Shown in pieces: positions 28,601 to 39,362 of a DNA stretch of 64,000 nucleotides. The notes under the pieces are model-generated. The model was not told where the DNA came from. It saw only the letters and a program-made list of their open reading frames with translations, and searched no databases. The DNA comes from Stieleria marina (lineage in GTDB: Bacteria > Planctomycetota > Planctomycetia > Pirellulales > Pirellulaceae), in the NCBI GenBank assembly GCA_007741555.1, contig CP036526.1, positions 5,022,001 through 5,086,000 on the forward strand, written 5' to 3'. Each line of letters opens with the position of its first letter. Positions within the stretch are counted from its first letter, which is position 1. Position numbers and translations under genes: made by a program.

Positions 28601-29656
28601 GTGCCTATTCAACTTCAATGCACCTCGGTCGTCATCCGCAATGAAGCACTGGATCGGTGCTTGGATGGTGGTGCTGCCAATTTTGGTTCCATCGCGCCCA
28701 ATGCGATGAGCTACGGCGATGATCGTCTTTCGCAAGCCAGTTTTATGTCGTCCGAAGACGCCGAGCAGTTTGCCAAGGACCTGGAACTGCGAGGAATTCA
28801 TCGCAAGCCAGAGAACCCGGAATTTGTGATTGTCGCAGAGCAGGATCGTTCGATAACGCCCGAGTGTGACTGGCTGGTACTCTTTGATTTTGAGGATCGA
28901 TTTATCGCGACGATAGCCGGATCGGAATCTCTGACGGTGATCGCGCCAGCGGACGACCAGCTCAAGGACAAAGATTCGATTCGGCACCATACGGCCGAAG
29001 AGATCGAGCGTGATTTTGAATTTGTCAGTCGCGAAGACGGCATTGATTGTTACCGTGAGAAATCCACCGGGCAGCTGGTCTACCATGCTCGGAAAACCGA
29101 GACGGACGACGAACTCTTTCGTGCAGCGTTTGATGTCGTTTGGAAACACCACCGCGATCCGGGGCAACGCCCCGTCGACGAAGATTTGCAAACGGAGGTA
29201 CGCGAGGCGATCGAGACGCTGCAAGGTGTTTTGAGTCGAAACCCCGAAGCCTACAACGTTGCCTTGGGTCTGGGGATGGCTTGGTTTTCGATCGGGGCAA
29301 CTGATCGTGCGAGAACCTCCCTTGCGCGCGCCGGCGAATTGGCTCCCGAGAATACAATGGTTCTGAAAGAATGGGCCGGCGTGTGTTTGGCTGACAAAGA
29401 CCACACGGCCGCGGTGGAAATTGGACGACGGGCTGTTGCGGCGGAACCAGATTCGGCTGAATTGCTGGGCAATCTGGCGGTCGCGCAATTACTCGCCGTT
29501 TCCATCGACGACGCGAAGGGCACGATTCAGCATGCACTGACGTTGGATCCCAACGATCAAGTCAACCAACGCATTGAACAGATCGTCCAGGACGTTGATA
29601 GTGGGAAGCGACCACAACCGGCGACGTTAGCTGAGATGATGGCACCGCCAAAGTGA
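28601..29656 (+). CDS. Cytoplasmic TPR protein
   Basis: Encodes about 351 residues if a GTG at 28601 is the start (VPIQLQCTSVVIRNEALDRC); a TTG at 28514 would lengthen it and the first ATG is only at 28706. No signal peptide. The N-terminal ~180 residues are a separate unrecognised domain (FVIVAEQDRSITPECDWL, DRFIATIAGSESLTVIA). The C-terminal ~140 residues are TPR-like helical pairs: AIETLQGVLSRNPEAYNVAL, GATDRARTSLARAGELAPEN, HTAAVEIGRRAVAAEPDSAE. It probably mediates protein contacts; function is unknown. The start codon is the least secure part of this call. Confidence 0.75.
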   Translation: MPIQLQCTSVVIRNEALDRCLDGGAANFGSIAPNAMSYGDDRLSQASFMSSEDAEQFAKDLELRGIHRKPENPEFVIVAEQDRSITPECDWLVLFDFEDRFIATIAGSESLTVIAPADDQLKDKDSIRHHTAEEIERDFEFVSREDGIDCYREKSTGQLVYHARKTETDDELFRAAFDVVWKHHRDPGQRPVDEDLQTEVREAIETLQGVLSRNPEAYNVALGLGMAWFSIGATDRARTSLARAGELAPENTMVLKEWAGVCLADKDHTAAVEIGRRAVAAEPDSAELLGNLAVAQLLAVSIDDAKGTIQHALTLDPNDQVNQRIEQIVQDVDSGKRPQPATLAEMMAPPK

Positions 29657-29673
29657 AAACGGAACGACGTCTT

Positions 29674-30867
<1,194 letters not shown>

Positions 30868-31024
30868 TCACTGTCAATGGTAACATGCAATCTGAACGCT
30901 GGCCCAAACGTGAAACGCAGGATTCAAACGCTTCAAAAATGGCCGAAGACTTGAACCATGTTTCATACAACGCCCTCTGAATCACAGTTCAAAAAACGCC
31001 CCTACGTCCAACCGATTTGGACTG

Positions 31025-32479
31025 ATGAAGTTTGCGAGTATTCAAATGACAAGAAAACTACTGACGCTGTTTTTCTTTACACTCTGCTGCTCCGCGATGG
31101 CTGCGGAACCGCAAAAGCCCAATATCATCTACTTGATGCTGGACGAGTGGGGATACTTTGAATCGGGGCACATGGGTAACCGTGATTTGGTCACGCCCAA
31201 CATCGATCAATTTGCCAAAGAAGGAATGCGTTTTACCAATGCGTTGGCCGGTGCACCGGTTTGCGGACCGACTCGCTGTGTTTTGATGACCGGGCTTCAT
31301 TCCGGGCATACGTCGATGCGAATCAACGATGGTTTTTCGCCCATCCGTGAAGACGAACCGACGCTGGCCAGCATGTTGAAGAGCCAAGGTTACGCAACAG
31401 GTGGGTTCGGCAAATGGGGCATCGGCGGGCGAGGCACATCAGGAGTGCCGGAGAAACACGGCTTCGACGATTTTTTTGGTTACTACGACCAAGTCCACGC
31501 GCACACCTTTTATCCCAAGTACTTGGTTCGCAATAGCGAAGAAGTGCCGCTGCGGGGCAATGCCGGAGAGAGTTTCTACGAAGGTGAAACGCACGCGCAA
31601 ATTGAGATATTTAGAGAGTCGATGAAGTTCATTCGCAAGAACAAAGACAAACCGTTCTTTTGCTATTTGCCGTGGACGCCACCGCACGGACTGTGGGGAA
31701 TTGACCAGGACGATCCGTCTTGGTTGCTTTTCAAAGACAAGCCTTGGACCGCAGGACAGCAAACCGAAAACGATGCCAAAGTCTACGCAGCGTTCCTGCA
31801 TATGATCGATCGTCAGCTTGGGCAGATGATCGCACAGCTCAAGGAATTGGGCCTGGACGACAACACTGTGTTCATCGTTTGCGGCGACAACGGCGGGCAA
31901 GATTATTTCAAATCAGACGAGCGTCCAGACGGTTTCTTTGCCCCCAATTTGAATCCAACGACGGGCGAACGGTTTCGAGCTGGAAAGGGCTCGCTCTACG
32001 AAGGCGGACTCAAAGTGCCTTACCTAGTGCGTTGGCCCAACCGGATCGCAGCGGGCTCGGTTTCGGATCACGTCCTTTGTTTTCAAGATGTGATGCGGAC
32101 GCTGGCGGATCTGACGCAAGCGGAATGTCCGCCGACGGACGGCCTGTCGTTTGCACCGACTTTGTTGGGCCAATCGGGGCAGCCGACGCATTCGCATCTG
32201 TACTGGGAATACATGGGCCAAACTGCCGTGCGAATGGACAACTGGAAAGCCTACAAGGGGAAAAAAGGGGACTGGGAGCTCTATGACTTGTCCAAGGATG
32301 TTCAAGAAAAGACCAACAGGGCTGCGGATCATCCCGACATTTTGAAACAGCTGGTCGCGTACGCTTCCGAAGCACATGAACCATTGCGACCGGGCATAGT
32401 TTTCAACCGCGAGTTAGCCGCGAAAGACCACCGGCAGGCACCTCACCGGAGCATTCGAAAGAAGAACAGCAAGAAATAG
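31025..32479 (+). CDS. Secreted arylsulfatase-like protein
   Basis: Encodes 484 residues from 31025 (an ATG at 31046 is possible). The signal peptide KLLTLFFFTLCCSAMA is followed by KPNIIYLMLDEWGYFESG; the usual Asp-Asp metal pair is here Asp-Glu (D40-E41). The active site VCGPTRCVLMTG has Cys80 in the CxPxR form. VCGDNGGQDY is the later metal motif. It is a type-I sulfatase by family and is expected to act on exported sulfated carbohydrate. A basic C-terminal end (KDHRQAPHRSIRKKNSKK) resembles the basic tail of the sulfatase gene near 7.1 kb. Confidence 0.92.
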   Translation: MKFASIQMTRKLLTLFFFTLCCSAMAAEPQKPNIIYLMLDEWGYFESGHMGNRDLVTPNIDQFAKEGMRFTNALAGAPVCGPTRCVLMTGLHSGHTSMRINDGFSPIREDEPTLASMLKSQGYATGGFGKWGIGGRGTSGVPEKHGFDDFFGYYDQVHAHTFYPKYLVRNSEEVPLRGNAGESFYEGETHAQIEIFRESMKFIRKNKDKPFFCYLPWTPPHGLWGIDQDDPSWLLFKDKPWTAGQQTENDAKVYAAFLHMIDRQLGQMIAQLKELGLDDNTVFIVCGDNGGQDYFKSDERPDGFFAPNLNPTTGERFRAGKGSLYEGGLKVPYLVRWPNRIAAGSVSDHVLCFQDVMRTLADLTQAECPPTDGLSFAPTLLGQSGQPTHSHLYWEYMGQTAVRMDNWKAYKGKKGDWELYDLSKDVQEKTNRAADHPDILKQLVAYASEAHEPLRPGIVFNRELAAKDHRQAPHRSIRKKNSKK

Positions 32480-32518
32480 GCTTCCCATCTGATCCGCTTT
32501 TTACGAAGGCCACTAAAG

Positions 32519-34159
32519 ATGATCCGATACGCTCTGCCGTTGCCAACCGATTGCAAGAGCAGTCGTTCCCAAACGAGAATCAGACGTGTCTTTGTCGCGC
32601 GACCAGGAACACGCTGGGGACCTCTTGTGTGTGCTGTCTTGTTCTGGGCTGGTGTACTTCCGCCAGCAGCCGCCGACGACGTGGACTACGAAGTTGCATT
32701 TTCGACTTTCCTAGGCGGGTCCCAGTGGGAGCATGCACGGGACGTATTCGTTGACGCAAATGGGAACATCTATCTGGTTGGCGGCACCAAATCGGATAAT
32801 TTCCCCACCACGTCCGGAGCGTTTCAACGTCAGCAGGACAGAACAGGCCAGCAGGTGGGAAGCGGCGGATACTGTGATGCGTTTGTGTGTAAGTTTGATT
32901 CCCTTGGTCAGCTGCAGTGGTCAACGTTGTTGGGCGGACCGAATTACGACCGGGCATACGCGGTGGAAGTTGACGCGGCGGGTTATGTTTACGTCAGTGG
33001 GCGTAGCGGCCCTGGCTTTCCCACAACGGCGGGATCATTTCAGACAAAGTTCCGAGGGACCGACAACGGCATCTACGGAATGCAAAACGGTTTTGTTGCC
33101 AAGCTGAATCCGGATGGATCTAGCGTGCAGTGGGCAGCCCACGTCGGCGTTGGGCAGTTGTGCCGCGAACTGTCCATTAACGCCGATGGGGAAGTTTTTG
33201 TTGCGTTGCACTACACCGGCAAAGGCGATCTGCCACCAAGTCAATGGTTTGCCAACGCCTTCCAACCTCGACCAGCTGGCGGCGTTGAAATTGGCGCGAT
33301 GAAAATCACTGCCGACGGAACGAGCGTCCAATGGGCTACGTGGCTGGGCGGATCGGCGGATGAAGTTCCCAACTGCGGCATTCGGCTAGGTGCAGACCAA
33401 AGTGTTTTTCTAAACTTCACGACCAGTTCTGACGATGTCCCGACGACAGCCAACGCCCACGACAACTCCTACAACGGAAAGCAAGATGCATTCATCGCTC
33501 GATTGTCGCCCGACGGTGCCAAGCTGATGATGGGGACCTACTTTGGTGGTGTCGAAAACGAAGGCGGCAACAGTACTCATAGCATGGCAGTCGACATCCA
33601 CAACAACGCCTACTTGGTAACGCAGACCAAGGGCAAGGACATGCCGGTGACGACCGGAGCGATGCAATCATCCCTTTCCGGATCCGCTGGCGATATCGTC
33701 GCGGCCAAGTTTTCCCCCACCGGCGAACTACTGCATTGCACTTACATCGGAGGCAGCGATCAAGATGGCGCTGACGGAGTCTATGCCAATGAACTGGGAG
33801 AAGTATTCTTTACCGGGACCACTGCGTCAGCCGATTTCCCGACGACTGAGACTGCATTTCAGAAAAGCAAATCAGGCAAGAACGATGCCGTCGTTGTGGT
33901 GCTCGCGGCTGATTTTAGCGAGCTGAAATTTGGCAGCTTCATGGGCGGCGAGAGTTACGATGACGGTCGCGCTGGCTTCCTAGGCGGCAAGGGAGATTTG
34001 TACGTGACCGGTTCGACCAACGGATCTGGCTGGCCCGTGGTAAACGCGTACCAACCGAAGTTTGCAGGCGGGGGCGGCGGAAAAGAACTTTGCTACGAAG
34101 GCGGATGTTTTGCCGGCGACGTCGTGCTGACAAAACTTGCCAAGAAACCGTCACGCTGA
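32519..34159 (+). CDS. SBBP-repeat beta-propeller protein
   Basis: Encodes 546 residues. An N-terminal hydrophobic stretch (residues ~28-50, VCAVLFWAGVLPPAAA) acts as signal or anchor. The remainder is built of repeated 50-60-residue units with FLGGSQWEHARDVFVDANGN, TLLGGPNYDRAYAVEVDAAG and CTYIGGSDQDGADGVYANEL as repeated strand starts, each with a Gly-Ile/Val-Tyr-Phe/Val strand. SBBP (seven-bladed beta propeller) repeats occur in secreted planctomycete proteins with unknown ligand. About seven blades are visible. It is downstream of a sulfatase by 39 bp, on the same strand. Confidence 0.88.
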   Translation: MIRYALPLPTDCKSSRSQTRIRRVFVARPGTRWGPLVCAVLFWAGVLPPAAADDVDYEVAFSTFLGGSQWEHARDVFVDANGNIYLVGGTKSDNFPTTSGAFQRQQDRTGQQVGSGGYCDAFVCKFDSLGQLQWSTLLGGPNYDRAYAVEVDAAGYVYVSGRSGPGFPTTAGSFQTKFRGTDNGIYGMQNGFVAKLNPDGSSVQWAAHVGVGQLCRELSINADGEVFVALHYTGKGDLPPSQWFANAFQPRPAGGVEIGAMKITADGTSVQWATWLGGSADEVPNCGIRLGADQSVFLNFTTSSDDVPTTANAHDNSYNGKQDAFIARLSPDGAKLMMGTYFGGVENEGGNSTHSMAVDIHNNAYLVTQTKGKDMPVTTGAMQSSLSGSAGDIVAAKFSPTGELLHCTYIGGSDQDGADGVYANELGEVFFTGTTASADFPTTETAFQKSKSGKNDAVVVVLAADFSELKFGSFMGGESYDDGRAGFLGGKGDLYVTGSTNGSGWPVVNAYQPKFAGGGGGKELCYEGGCFAGDVVLTKLAKKPSR

Positions 34160-34218
34160 CACCAAGCCACTGAACAATCGCGAAGCCAACGATCAGTTCG
34201 CAGCGGATTCGTTTGCCA

Positions 34219-35355
34219 TTATCGTCCTCGCCAAGCGACTTGCTTTCCACGCAAATGATTGGCCAAGGCGATCCATTGCAGCAGGACAAACAGCGGCATG
34301 GCGATGCAGTGAGTCGCAGCGCCCAACCAAGATTGACGAAATTGGACTGCCGCCAGAAACCGTGGCACGTGGGCGACTAGCAACGCGACAAGCGAAACGG
34401 CAATTGCAAGCTGATTACCGATCGCGATCGCCCAAACAGCCGCTGCGAGCGGTGCGAAACTGGATCCCAAAAGCAAGACAGTAAACGGCACGATCCTGGC
34501 CGGGTGGGCGATTCCTTCGACCGCGTTTTTCAAGACTCCATTGATGACTTCGCTCGTGCTGGTGTACATGCGACAGTCGGCCAAGTCAGTTCCATCGACG
34601 ACATCGGTTGATAAATTGGCACGCCTAAAAATCTTAGGAAGTTTCAAGCCGTCGTGACGCGAAGCTGCGATGGCGCGGTGGGTTCCGGCGATTTGGTAGT
34701 CGGCCTGCGTGGTTAGGAAACACTGACCGCATCCAGCTGAATATGCAGGGTGAGTGCTGGACTGCATTCTTGCAAATGGCAGGTAGCCCAACAAAATGAA
34801 GTGCATCAACGGAATCATCGCCTGCTCGGCAAACGTCCCCGTGACTTGGTGTGGAAACTGGCTGATCAGAGAAACCCCGCGACGCTGTTTTTCGTCGATC
34901 ATGATTTGCAAAGCCTGCGGGCGCAGGCGAACATCAGCATCCAAAAAAACGATGCAATCATGCGAAGCAGCGGCTGCCAACTGATAGCACGCAAATTGCT
35001 TGCCGTTCCACGATGCCGGCAGCTCTTCGCCGGCTACGTAACGAACACGATCATCCTGAGCATCCAAGTCTTGCACGATCGCGGCAGTCTGGTCGCTCGA
35101 ATGATCATCCAGCACAATGACTTCGACGTCGACTTGCTCGCTATTCAAAGCGGACCGAATGCACGCAGCGATCCCTTCAGCTTCGTCGCGAGCCGGGATC
35201 AACACCGAAACAGAACCTCGGCTGGCGGTCTGACCGACGGTCGTTTCCCGATCTGCGTCGCAGCAATCAATGCGAAATAGCGGCAGATTGCGTACAAACA
35301 TGACGGCGGGGACCGTCGCCAGGACGAGCGAACAGACAGCGAAAAACAAAATCAA
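34219..35355 (-). CDS. Family 2 glycosyltransferase, carotenoid-type
   Basis: Encodes 378 residues. An N-terminal membrane segment (LFFAVCSLVLATVPAVMF) precedes the GT-A domain: SVLIPARDEAEGIAACI, VIVLDDHSSDQT, and the metal/nucleotide DxD in CIVFLDADVRLRP. Four hydrophobic segments close the protein (FTVLLLGSSFAPLAAAVWAI, IAVSLVALLVAHVPRFLAA). This architecture fits the membrane glycosyltransferases that add sugar to carotenoid acids in the C30 pathway (CrtQ-type) and hopanoid-associated GTs. The neighbours favour the first. The start overlaps the acyltransferase stop by 4 bp (ATGA, 35352-35355), so it is the last gene of the carotenoid set. Confidence 0.85.
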   Translation of the reverse strand: MILFFAVCSLVLATVPAVMFVRNLPLFRIDCCDADRETTVGQTASRGSVSVLIPARDEAEGIAACIRSALNSEQVDVEVIVLDDHSSDQTAAIVQDLDAQDDRVRYVAGEELPASWNGKQFACYQLAAAASHDCIVFLDADVRLRPQALQIMIDEKQRRGVSLISQFPHQVTGTFAEQAMIPLMHFILLGYLPFARMQSSTHPAYSAGCGQCFLTTQADYQIAGTHRAIAASRHDGLKLPKIFRRANLSTDVVDGTDLADCRMYTSTSEVINGVLKNAVEGIAHPARIVPFTVLLLGSSFAPLAAAVWAIAIGNQLAIAVSLVALLVAHVPRFLAAVQFRQSWLGAATHCIAMPLFVLLQWIALANHLRGKQVAWRGR

Positions 35356-36197
35356 GGTTGGGTGCGCTCCGTCGAATCCGAAAACTGGTCTCCATGCGAA
35401 ACACGAACCGATCGCCCGCTAGCAAGTGATCTCAATCGGCGCATCGTATCGTAAAAAACGCCGGCACCCTTTTTGCCGTGGAGCAAGTTCTCGAAGGGTT
35501 CCGACGAACGAGCGATCGCCATCTGACTGAGCCGGATCTGGGATTCACGCAATCGGCTGCACAAGAGTTCGTTCCAATGTGACTTGGCGTCTTGAGAACT
35601 CGACTGCTGCGGGACATCGGCGATACGAATCGGATCACCTTGCTGGACCAAGCACACCGGCAATCGTTCTTCCCAAAACACGTACTCCATCGCCAGCGGC
35701 AGCACGCATCCGCTTTGCATTTTTGAACAAACGTGTGCTAGCCCCGGCATCATCGGGGCTTGATGATCGCGTGGGTCAGCGAATCTTCCTTCAGGAGTCA
35801 GCCATAGCGCCGTATTGGGTGCGGTCAAAATTCGCTTGCTGACTTTCAGAAATTGGGATGCGCCGGCCATCACTTCGGATTGAACACCAAAGAACCCAAG
35901 CTTTGCGAAAACACGGTACTGCGCCAGCGCGTCAGCATCGATCGGCGCATAAAACTGGCGGTTGGGAAACAACTGCCGATTCAGAAAATGAGCCAACAAG
36001 GGATCCCACCAACTGGGATGGTTGACGTAAACAATCAGCGGTTCCTGGTCGCTGATGGTCGATTCGGACCGCTGCTCGCGCGTGATCGCCACGGCATGAA
36101 AATGACGTCGAAGATAGCCACTTAAAAACCGATGAAATCCATTCTGCAACCAGGATGTCACCGGCGGCGGCGATTGATCGGAGGAGCGTTCGTTCAT
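35352..36197 (-). CDS. PlsC-type acyltransferase of the carotenoid set
   Basis: Encodes 281 residues with the HX4D catalytic motif in VNHPSWWDPLLAHFL and the acyl-acceptor EGR motif in WLTPEGRFADP. These are the marks of 1-acylglycerol-3-phosphate-type acyltransferases; no signal peptide. Two hydrophobic spans are weak. It lies between the desaturase (7 bp upstream) and the glycosyltransferase (4-bp overlap). Hence a role in attaching a fatty acid to the sugar of a carotenoid glycoside (CrtO-like function by non-homologous enzyme) is more likely than phospholipid synthesis, but the sequence does not settle this. Confidence 0.82.
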   Translation of the reverse strand: MNERSSDQSPPPVTSWLQNGFHRFLSGYLRRHFHAVAITREQRSESTISDQEPLIVYVNHPSWWDPLLAHFLNRQLFPNRQFYAPIDADALAQYRVFAKLGFFGVQSEVMAGASQFLKVSKRILTAPNTALWLTPEGRFADPRDHQAPMMPGLAHVCSKMQSGCVLPLAMEYVFWEERLPVCLVQQGDPIRIADVPQQSSSQDAKSHWNELLCSRLRESQIRLSQMAIARSSEPFENLLHGKKGAGVFYDTMRRLRSLASGRSVRVSHGDQFSDSTERTQP

Positions 36198-36204
36198 ATC
36201 GCGA

Positions 36205-37782
36205 TCACCGGCTCATCGCAGCAGGCGATTTGAGTTTTCCGCTTTTGACGTCGGCATCCAGCGAATCGGCAGCGATCCATCCGCTCATCAACACCATCGG
36301 CATTCCCGGCCCTGGATGCGCTGCACCACCAGCAAGGTAGAGTCCGTCGACGTCTTTGCGACGATTGGCCGGCTTGAACGCGCCGGTGAATTTTCCGTGA
36401 CTGGCCAACCCGTAGATCGCACCATTGAGCACACGGTAACGGTTATGAATTCCTTGCGGCGTCAACGCGGCTTCGTAGACAATGCTGTCGCGGATCCCCT
36501 GCATGCCGGCCGTTCGCTCCAGTTTGTCCAGGATCACGTTGCGATAGTCAGGCAGCATGGATTCCCAGTCGTGATCAGGACGCAGATACGGCGTGTGGAC
36601 CAAAACGTACAGCGCTTCGCCACCCGGCGGTGCGACCTCTGGTTCGCTGATCGATGGCGCACACAAGTAAGCACTTGGGTTGGGCGCTGGTTCTCCCCGT
36701 TCATAGATGTACTGAAACTCTTCTTCCGGATCCTTTGAAAAGACAAAATTGTGGTGTAGCAATTGATCGAATTTGCGGTCCAACCCCAAGTACAAAACGA
36801 CACCGCTGCACGCCGGTTCGTGCTTGTTCTTTTGCGAAAAGCTTTTCGACTGCTTGGTCCCACTTAGCAATTCGGTATAGGTTCGGACCGCATCACAGTT
36901 GCTAACCACTGCGTCGCAAGCAATCGTTTCCCCGCTTGCTGTTTGCACTCCGGTCGTGCGGCCGTTGGCGGTATCGATTCGCATCACGTCGGTGCCGGTG
37001 CGAATTTGGACTCCCAATTCGGTTGCTAGTATTTCCAACGCCAATGGGACAGAGCGAGTGCCCCCCTTGGGATACCAAATGCCTTCTTCGGTTTGCATGT
37101 GCGCGATACCACACAACACGGCGGGCGAAGCGTACGGTGACGAACCCACGTATTGAGTGAAGTGGTCCATCATCTGCGCGACGCGTTTTTCGGGAACATG
37201 TGATCGCACGACCGACGCCACGCTGCGCCCCATTCGTAGCGAAAGCACGTCTTTCAAAACCGCAGCCGAAAACGCTCCGCCGACTTCCATGGTGTCGGCC
37301 AACCCGCCAACGCTGCGCCAAAAGAAAAAGCGATCCGAAACGCCGTGAAGCTGCTCGCTCATACGAATAAATTTTTCGTACCCTTCGCCAACCGACTGAT
37401 CGTTGGTGAAGGCCAGCAAGTTGCGTTTCATTGCGTCGACATCGGCAACCAAATCCAGCACCGAATTGTCTGCGCCGCTCGCATCGTCGCCTTCAAAGAA
37501 ACACCTCCACTGCGGATCCAAATCGATCAGTTCCAAGTAATCGCTCATCTCGCGATCGGCTTCGGCGAACACGCGTTTCAGAATGCTGGGGATCGTTAGA
37601 ATCGTCGGCCCCATGTCAAACCGGTATCCATCGGATTGCAGCGGGGCCGCTTTTCCGCCAACCCAGTCGTTCTTTTCCAGCAGCGTGACGCGGTGACCGC
37701 GAGCAGCCAGGACACAGGCCGACGACAAACCAGCTAGCCCGCTGCCGACGACAATGACGTGAAGAGAAGAAGAGTTGGGCAT
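36205..37782 (-). CDS. CrtI/CrtN-family carotenoid desaturase or oxidase
   Basis: Encodes 525 residues, family-typical. The FAD-binding N-terminus is VIVVGSGLAGLSSACVLAARG followed by LLEKNDWVGGKAAPL and YRFDMGPTILTIPSIL, and the C-terminal signature is GLYLAGGAAHPGPGMPMVLM. It is a carotenoid/apocarotenoid FAD oxidoreductase: either desaturation (CrtN/CrtI) or oxidation of the terminal methyl group (CrtP); the sequence alone does not separate these. With the downstream aldehyde dehydrogenase (which would oxidise a carotenal), glycosyltransferase and acyltransferase, an end product of acylated glycosyl carotenoid acid is inferred. No squalene/phytoene synthase gene is in the window. Confidence 0.9.
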   Translation of the reverse strand: MPNSSSLHVIVVGSGLAGLSSACVLAARGHRVTLLEKNDWVGGKAAPLQSDGYRFDMGPTILTIPSILKRVFAEADREMSDYLELIDLDPQWRCFFEGDDASGADNSVLDLVADVDAMKRNLLAFTNDQSVGEGYEKFIRMSEQLHGVSDRFFFWRSVGGLADTMEVGGAFSAAVLKDVLSLRMGRSVASVVRSHVPEKRVAQMMDHFTQYVGSSPYASPAVLCGIAHMQTEEGIWYPKGGTRSVPLALEILATELGVQIRTGTDVMRIDTANGRTTGVQTASGETIACDAVVSNCDAVRTYTELLSGTKQSKSFSQKNKHEPACSGVVLYLGLDRKFDQLLHHNFVFSKDPEEEFQYIYERGEPAPNPSAYLCAPSISEPEVAPPGGEALYVLVHTPYLRPDHDWESMLPDYRNVILDKLERTAGMQGIRDSIVYEAALTPQGIHNRYRVLNGAIYGLASHGKFTGAFKPANRRKDVDGLYLAGGAAHPGPGMPMVLMSGWIAADSLDADVKSGKLKSPAAMSR

Positions 37783-37834
37783 GATCGGCTACTTTTGAAA
37801 ATCGGCGTTTGAACGTCCGTATGTGACGTGATGG

Positions 37835-39262
37835 CTATTTTTTGACGCTACGCATGATGTCTCGCAACCCACGCAATCGTGCGCCCCATTTAGGAGCGTG
37901 CAGCATCGTCAAGATTCCTGAAACAAGTTTCTGTTGTGATTCTGTTGGACGATCAAGGTGAGGAGTGAAGGAGCCACGTCGCTGGCTAATCACAAGAGGC
38001 GTTGTCATCGCCAGCAATCCTTCCTGACCGCGAGTCGATCCCAAACCACTTTGCCCGCGTCCACCGAACGGTAACCGCGGATCCGCCGTGGGCGCAATCA
38101 AATCGTTAACTGTCACGTTGCCGACCTCCAATTGCAGGGCCAACTGCATTGCAATCGCCGGTGGTCCGAACACCGATGCCGCCAAGCGAAGGTCGCAGCG
38201 ATTGACTGCCGCGACGGCTTGTTCAATGTAGTCGATGCGAACGATGCTGATCACGGGTGCAAAAATGTCAGCGTTGGCGATGTCATCCGTCGACGCAACT
38301 CCATCAAGAACGACAGGTCGCATGACTCCCGACTGACGAAGCAGCGCCGCATCAAACGTGCCGTCACCGATCAAGTTGCATGCCCCACCAGCGAGCGCGC
38401 GTTCGATACTCTGAGCCGCACTTTCGCGTGCCGAAGGATGCACGACGACGGATTCACGATCCGCCAAGCGGTCGCAGATCGCTTCAATAACCGGGGCGGC
38501 CATCGACTGCAGAACAAACAGTCGGCGGGGGCCAATGCAGGTCGCGCCTCCGTTGAAATTCAATCCAAAGTCGATCGACTGGGCGACTAGCTGTAGATCT
38601 GCGTCGGGCAATACGATGACTGCGTCGCAGCCGCTGAGTTCCATGATTGACGGCGTAAGCGTTTGCGCAAGTTGGGCCATGACCTTTCGGCCCGTCTGAA
38701 CGCCACCGGTTAGCACCACCAAATCAACGCCGCTTTCGATGGCTTCCGTCGCGGCAGAAACACTGGAATCCAAAACCGTCAGTTGTTCACGCGAAACACC
38801 GGCGCGAAAGAAACACTCTGCCAGTCGCGTCGTCGAAGCTTCGCAACCTGGCGCGGGCTTTAACAAAACACGGTTCCCGGCGACCAAGGCCTGTGCTGTT
38901 TGAACTCCGACCAAAAACAGCGGATAATTCCAAGGCCCAAGTATCAAGACGGTACCGTGTGGACGGCGATAAACACGACTGCGCACGCCCCACAGCCAGC
39001 TCGGTCGTCCCAGAATCCCGCATGCTCGTGACCTAAGAATCTTGGCGGCGTTCTTATGTAGAAAGTCAAGCGCGGCACAAAGTGGCAACAGTTCGGCGCT
39101 AATTGTCTCCAGATCATGCACGCGTTGATCGCTGCGGCACAGATCGACCAGAGTGGAAGAATCCAGCTGAATTTCGTTGGCTGCCCGCCCCATGATTCGG
39201 CCGCGGTTTCGGACGGAAAGGCGTGCCCATGAATCGGTCGTTTCCAAAGGCTCTGCAGTCAA
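37835..39262 (-). CDS. Aldehyde dehydrogenase, probably carotenal-oxidising
   Basis: Encodes 475 residues of the NAD(P)-dependent aldehyde dehydrogenase fold. The glutamate/segment MELSGCDAVIVLPDADL and the catalytic Cys in NFNGGATCIGPRRLFV are present, as is ILGPWNYPLFLVGV, typical of the class-3/CrtNc-like group that handles long-chain aldehydes. In the C30 pathway such an enzyme converts the terminal aldehyde to a carboxylate, ready for glycosylation. It is the first gene of the four-gene minus-strand set, 52 bp upstream of the desaturase. A general long-chain aldehyde role is the alternative. Confidence 0.88.
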   Translation of the reverse strand: MTAEPLETTDSWARLSVRNRGRIMGRAANEIQLDSSTLVDLCRSDQRVHDLETISAELLPLCAALDFLHKNAAKILRSRACGILGRPSWLWGVRSRVYRRPHGTVLILGPWNYPLFLVGVQTAQALVAGNRVLLKPAPGCEASTTRLAECFFRAGVSREQLTVLDSSVSAATEAIESGVDLVVLTGGVQTGRKVMAQLAQTLTPSIMELSGCDAVIVLPDADLQLVAQSIDFGLNFNGGATCIGPRRLFVLQSMAAPVIEAICDRLADRESVVVHPSARESAAQSIERALAGGACNLIGDGTFDAALLRQSGVMRPVVLDGVASTDDIANADIFAPVISIVRIDYIEQAVAAVNRCDLRLAASVFGPPAIAMQLALQLEVGNVTVNDLIAPTADPRLPFGGRGQSGLGSTRGQEGLLAMTTPLVISQRRGSFTPHLDRPTESQQKLVSGILTMLHAPKWGARLRGLRDIMRSVKK

Positions 39263-39362
39263 CTATACAACTCTTGATCGGTTGGTCTCTGGTCGAAGCG
39301 TTTCGAAGAACGTTTCCAAACTTCACTTCTCGTTCAAACTTACTACTGCAAGGTTGTCTGTC

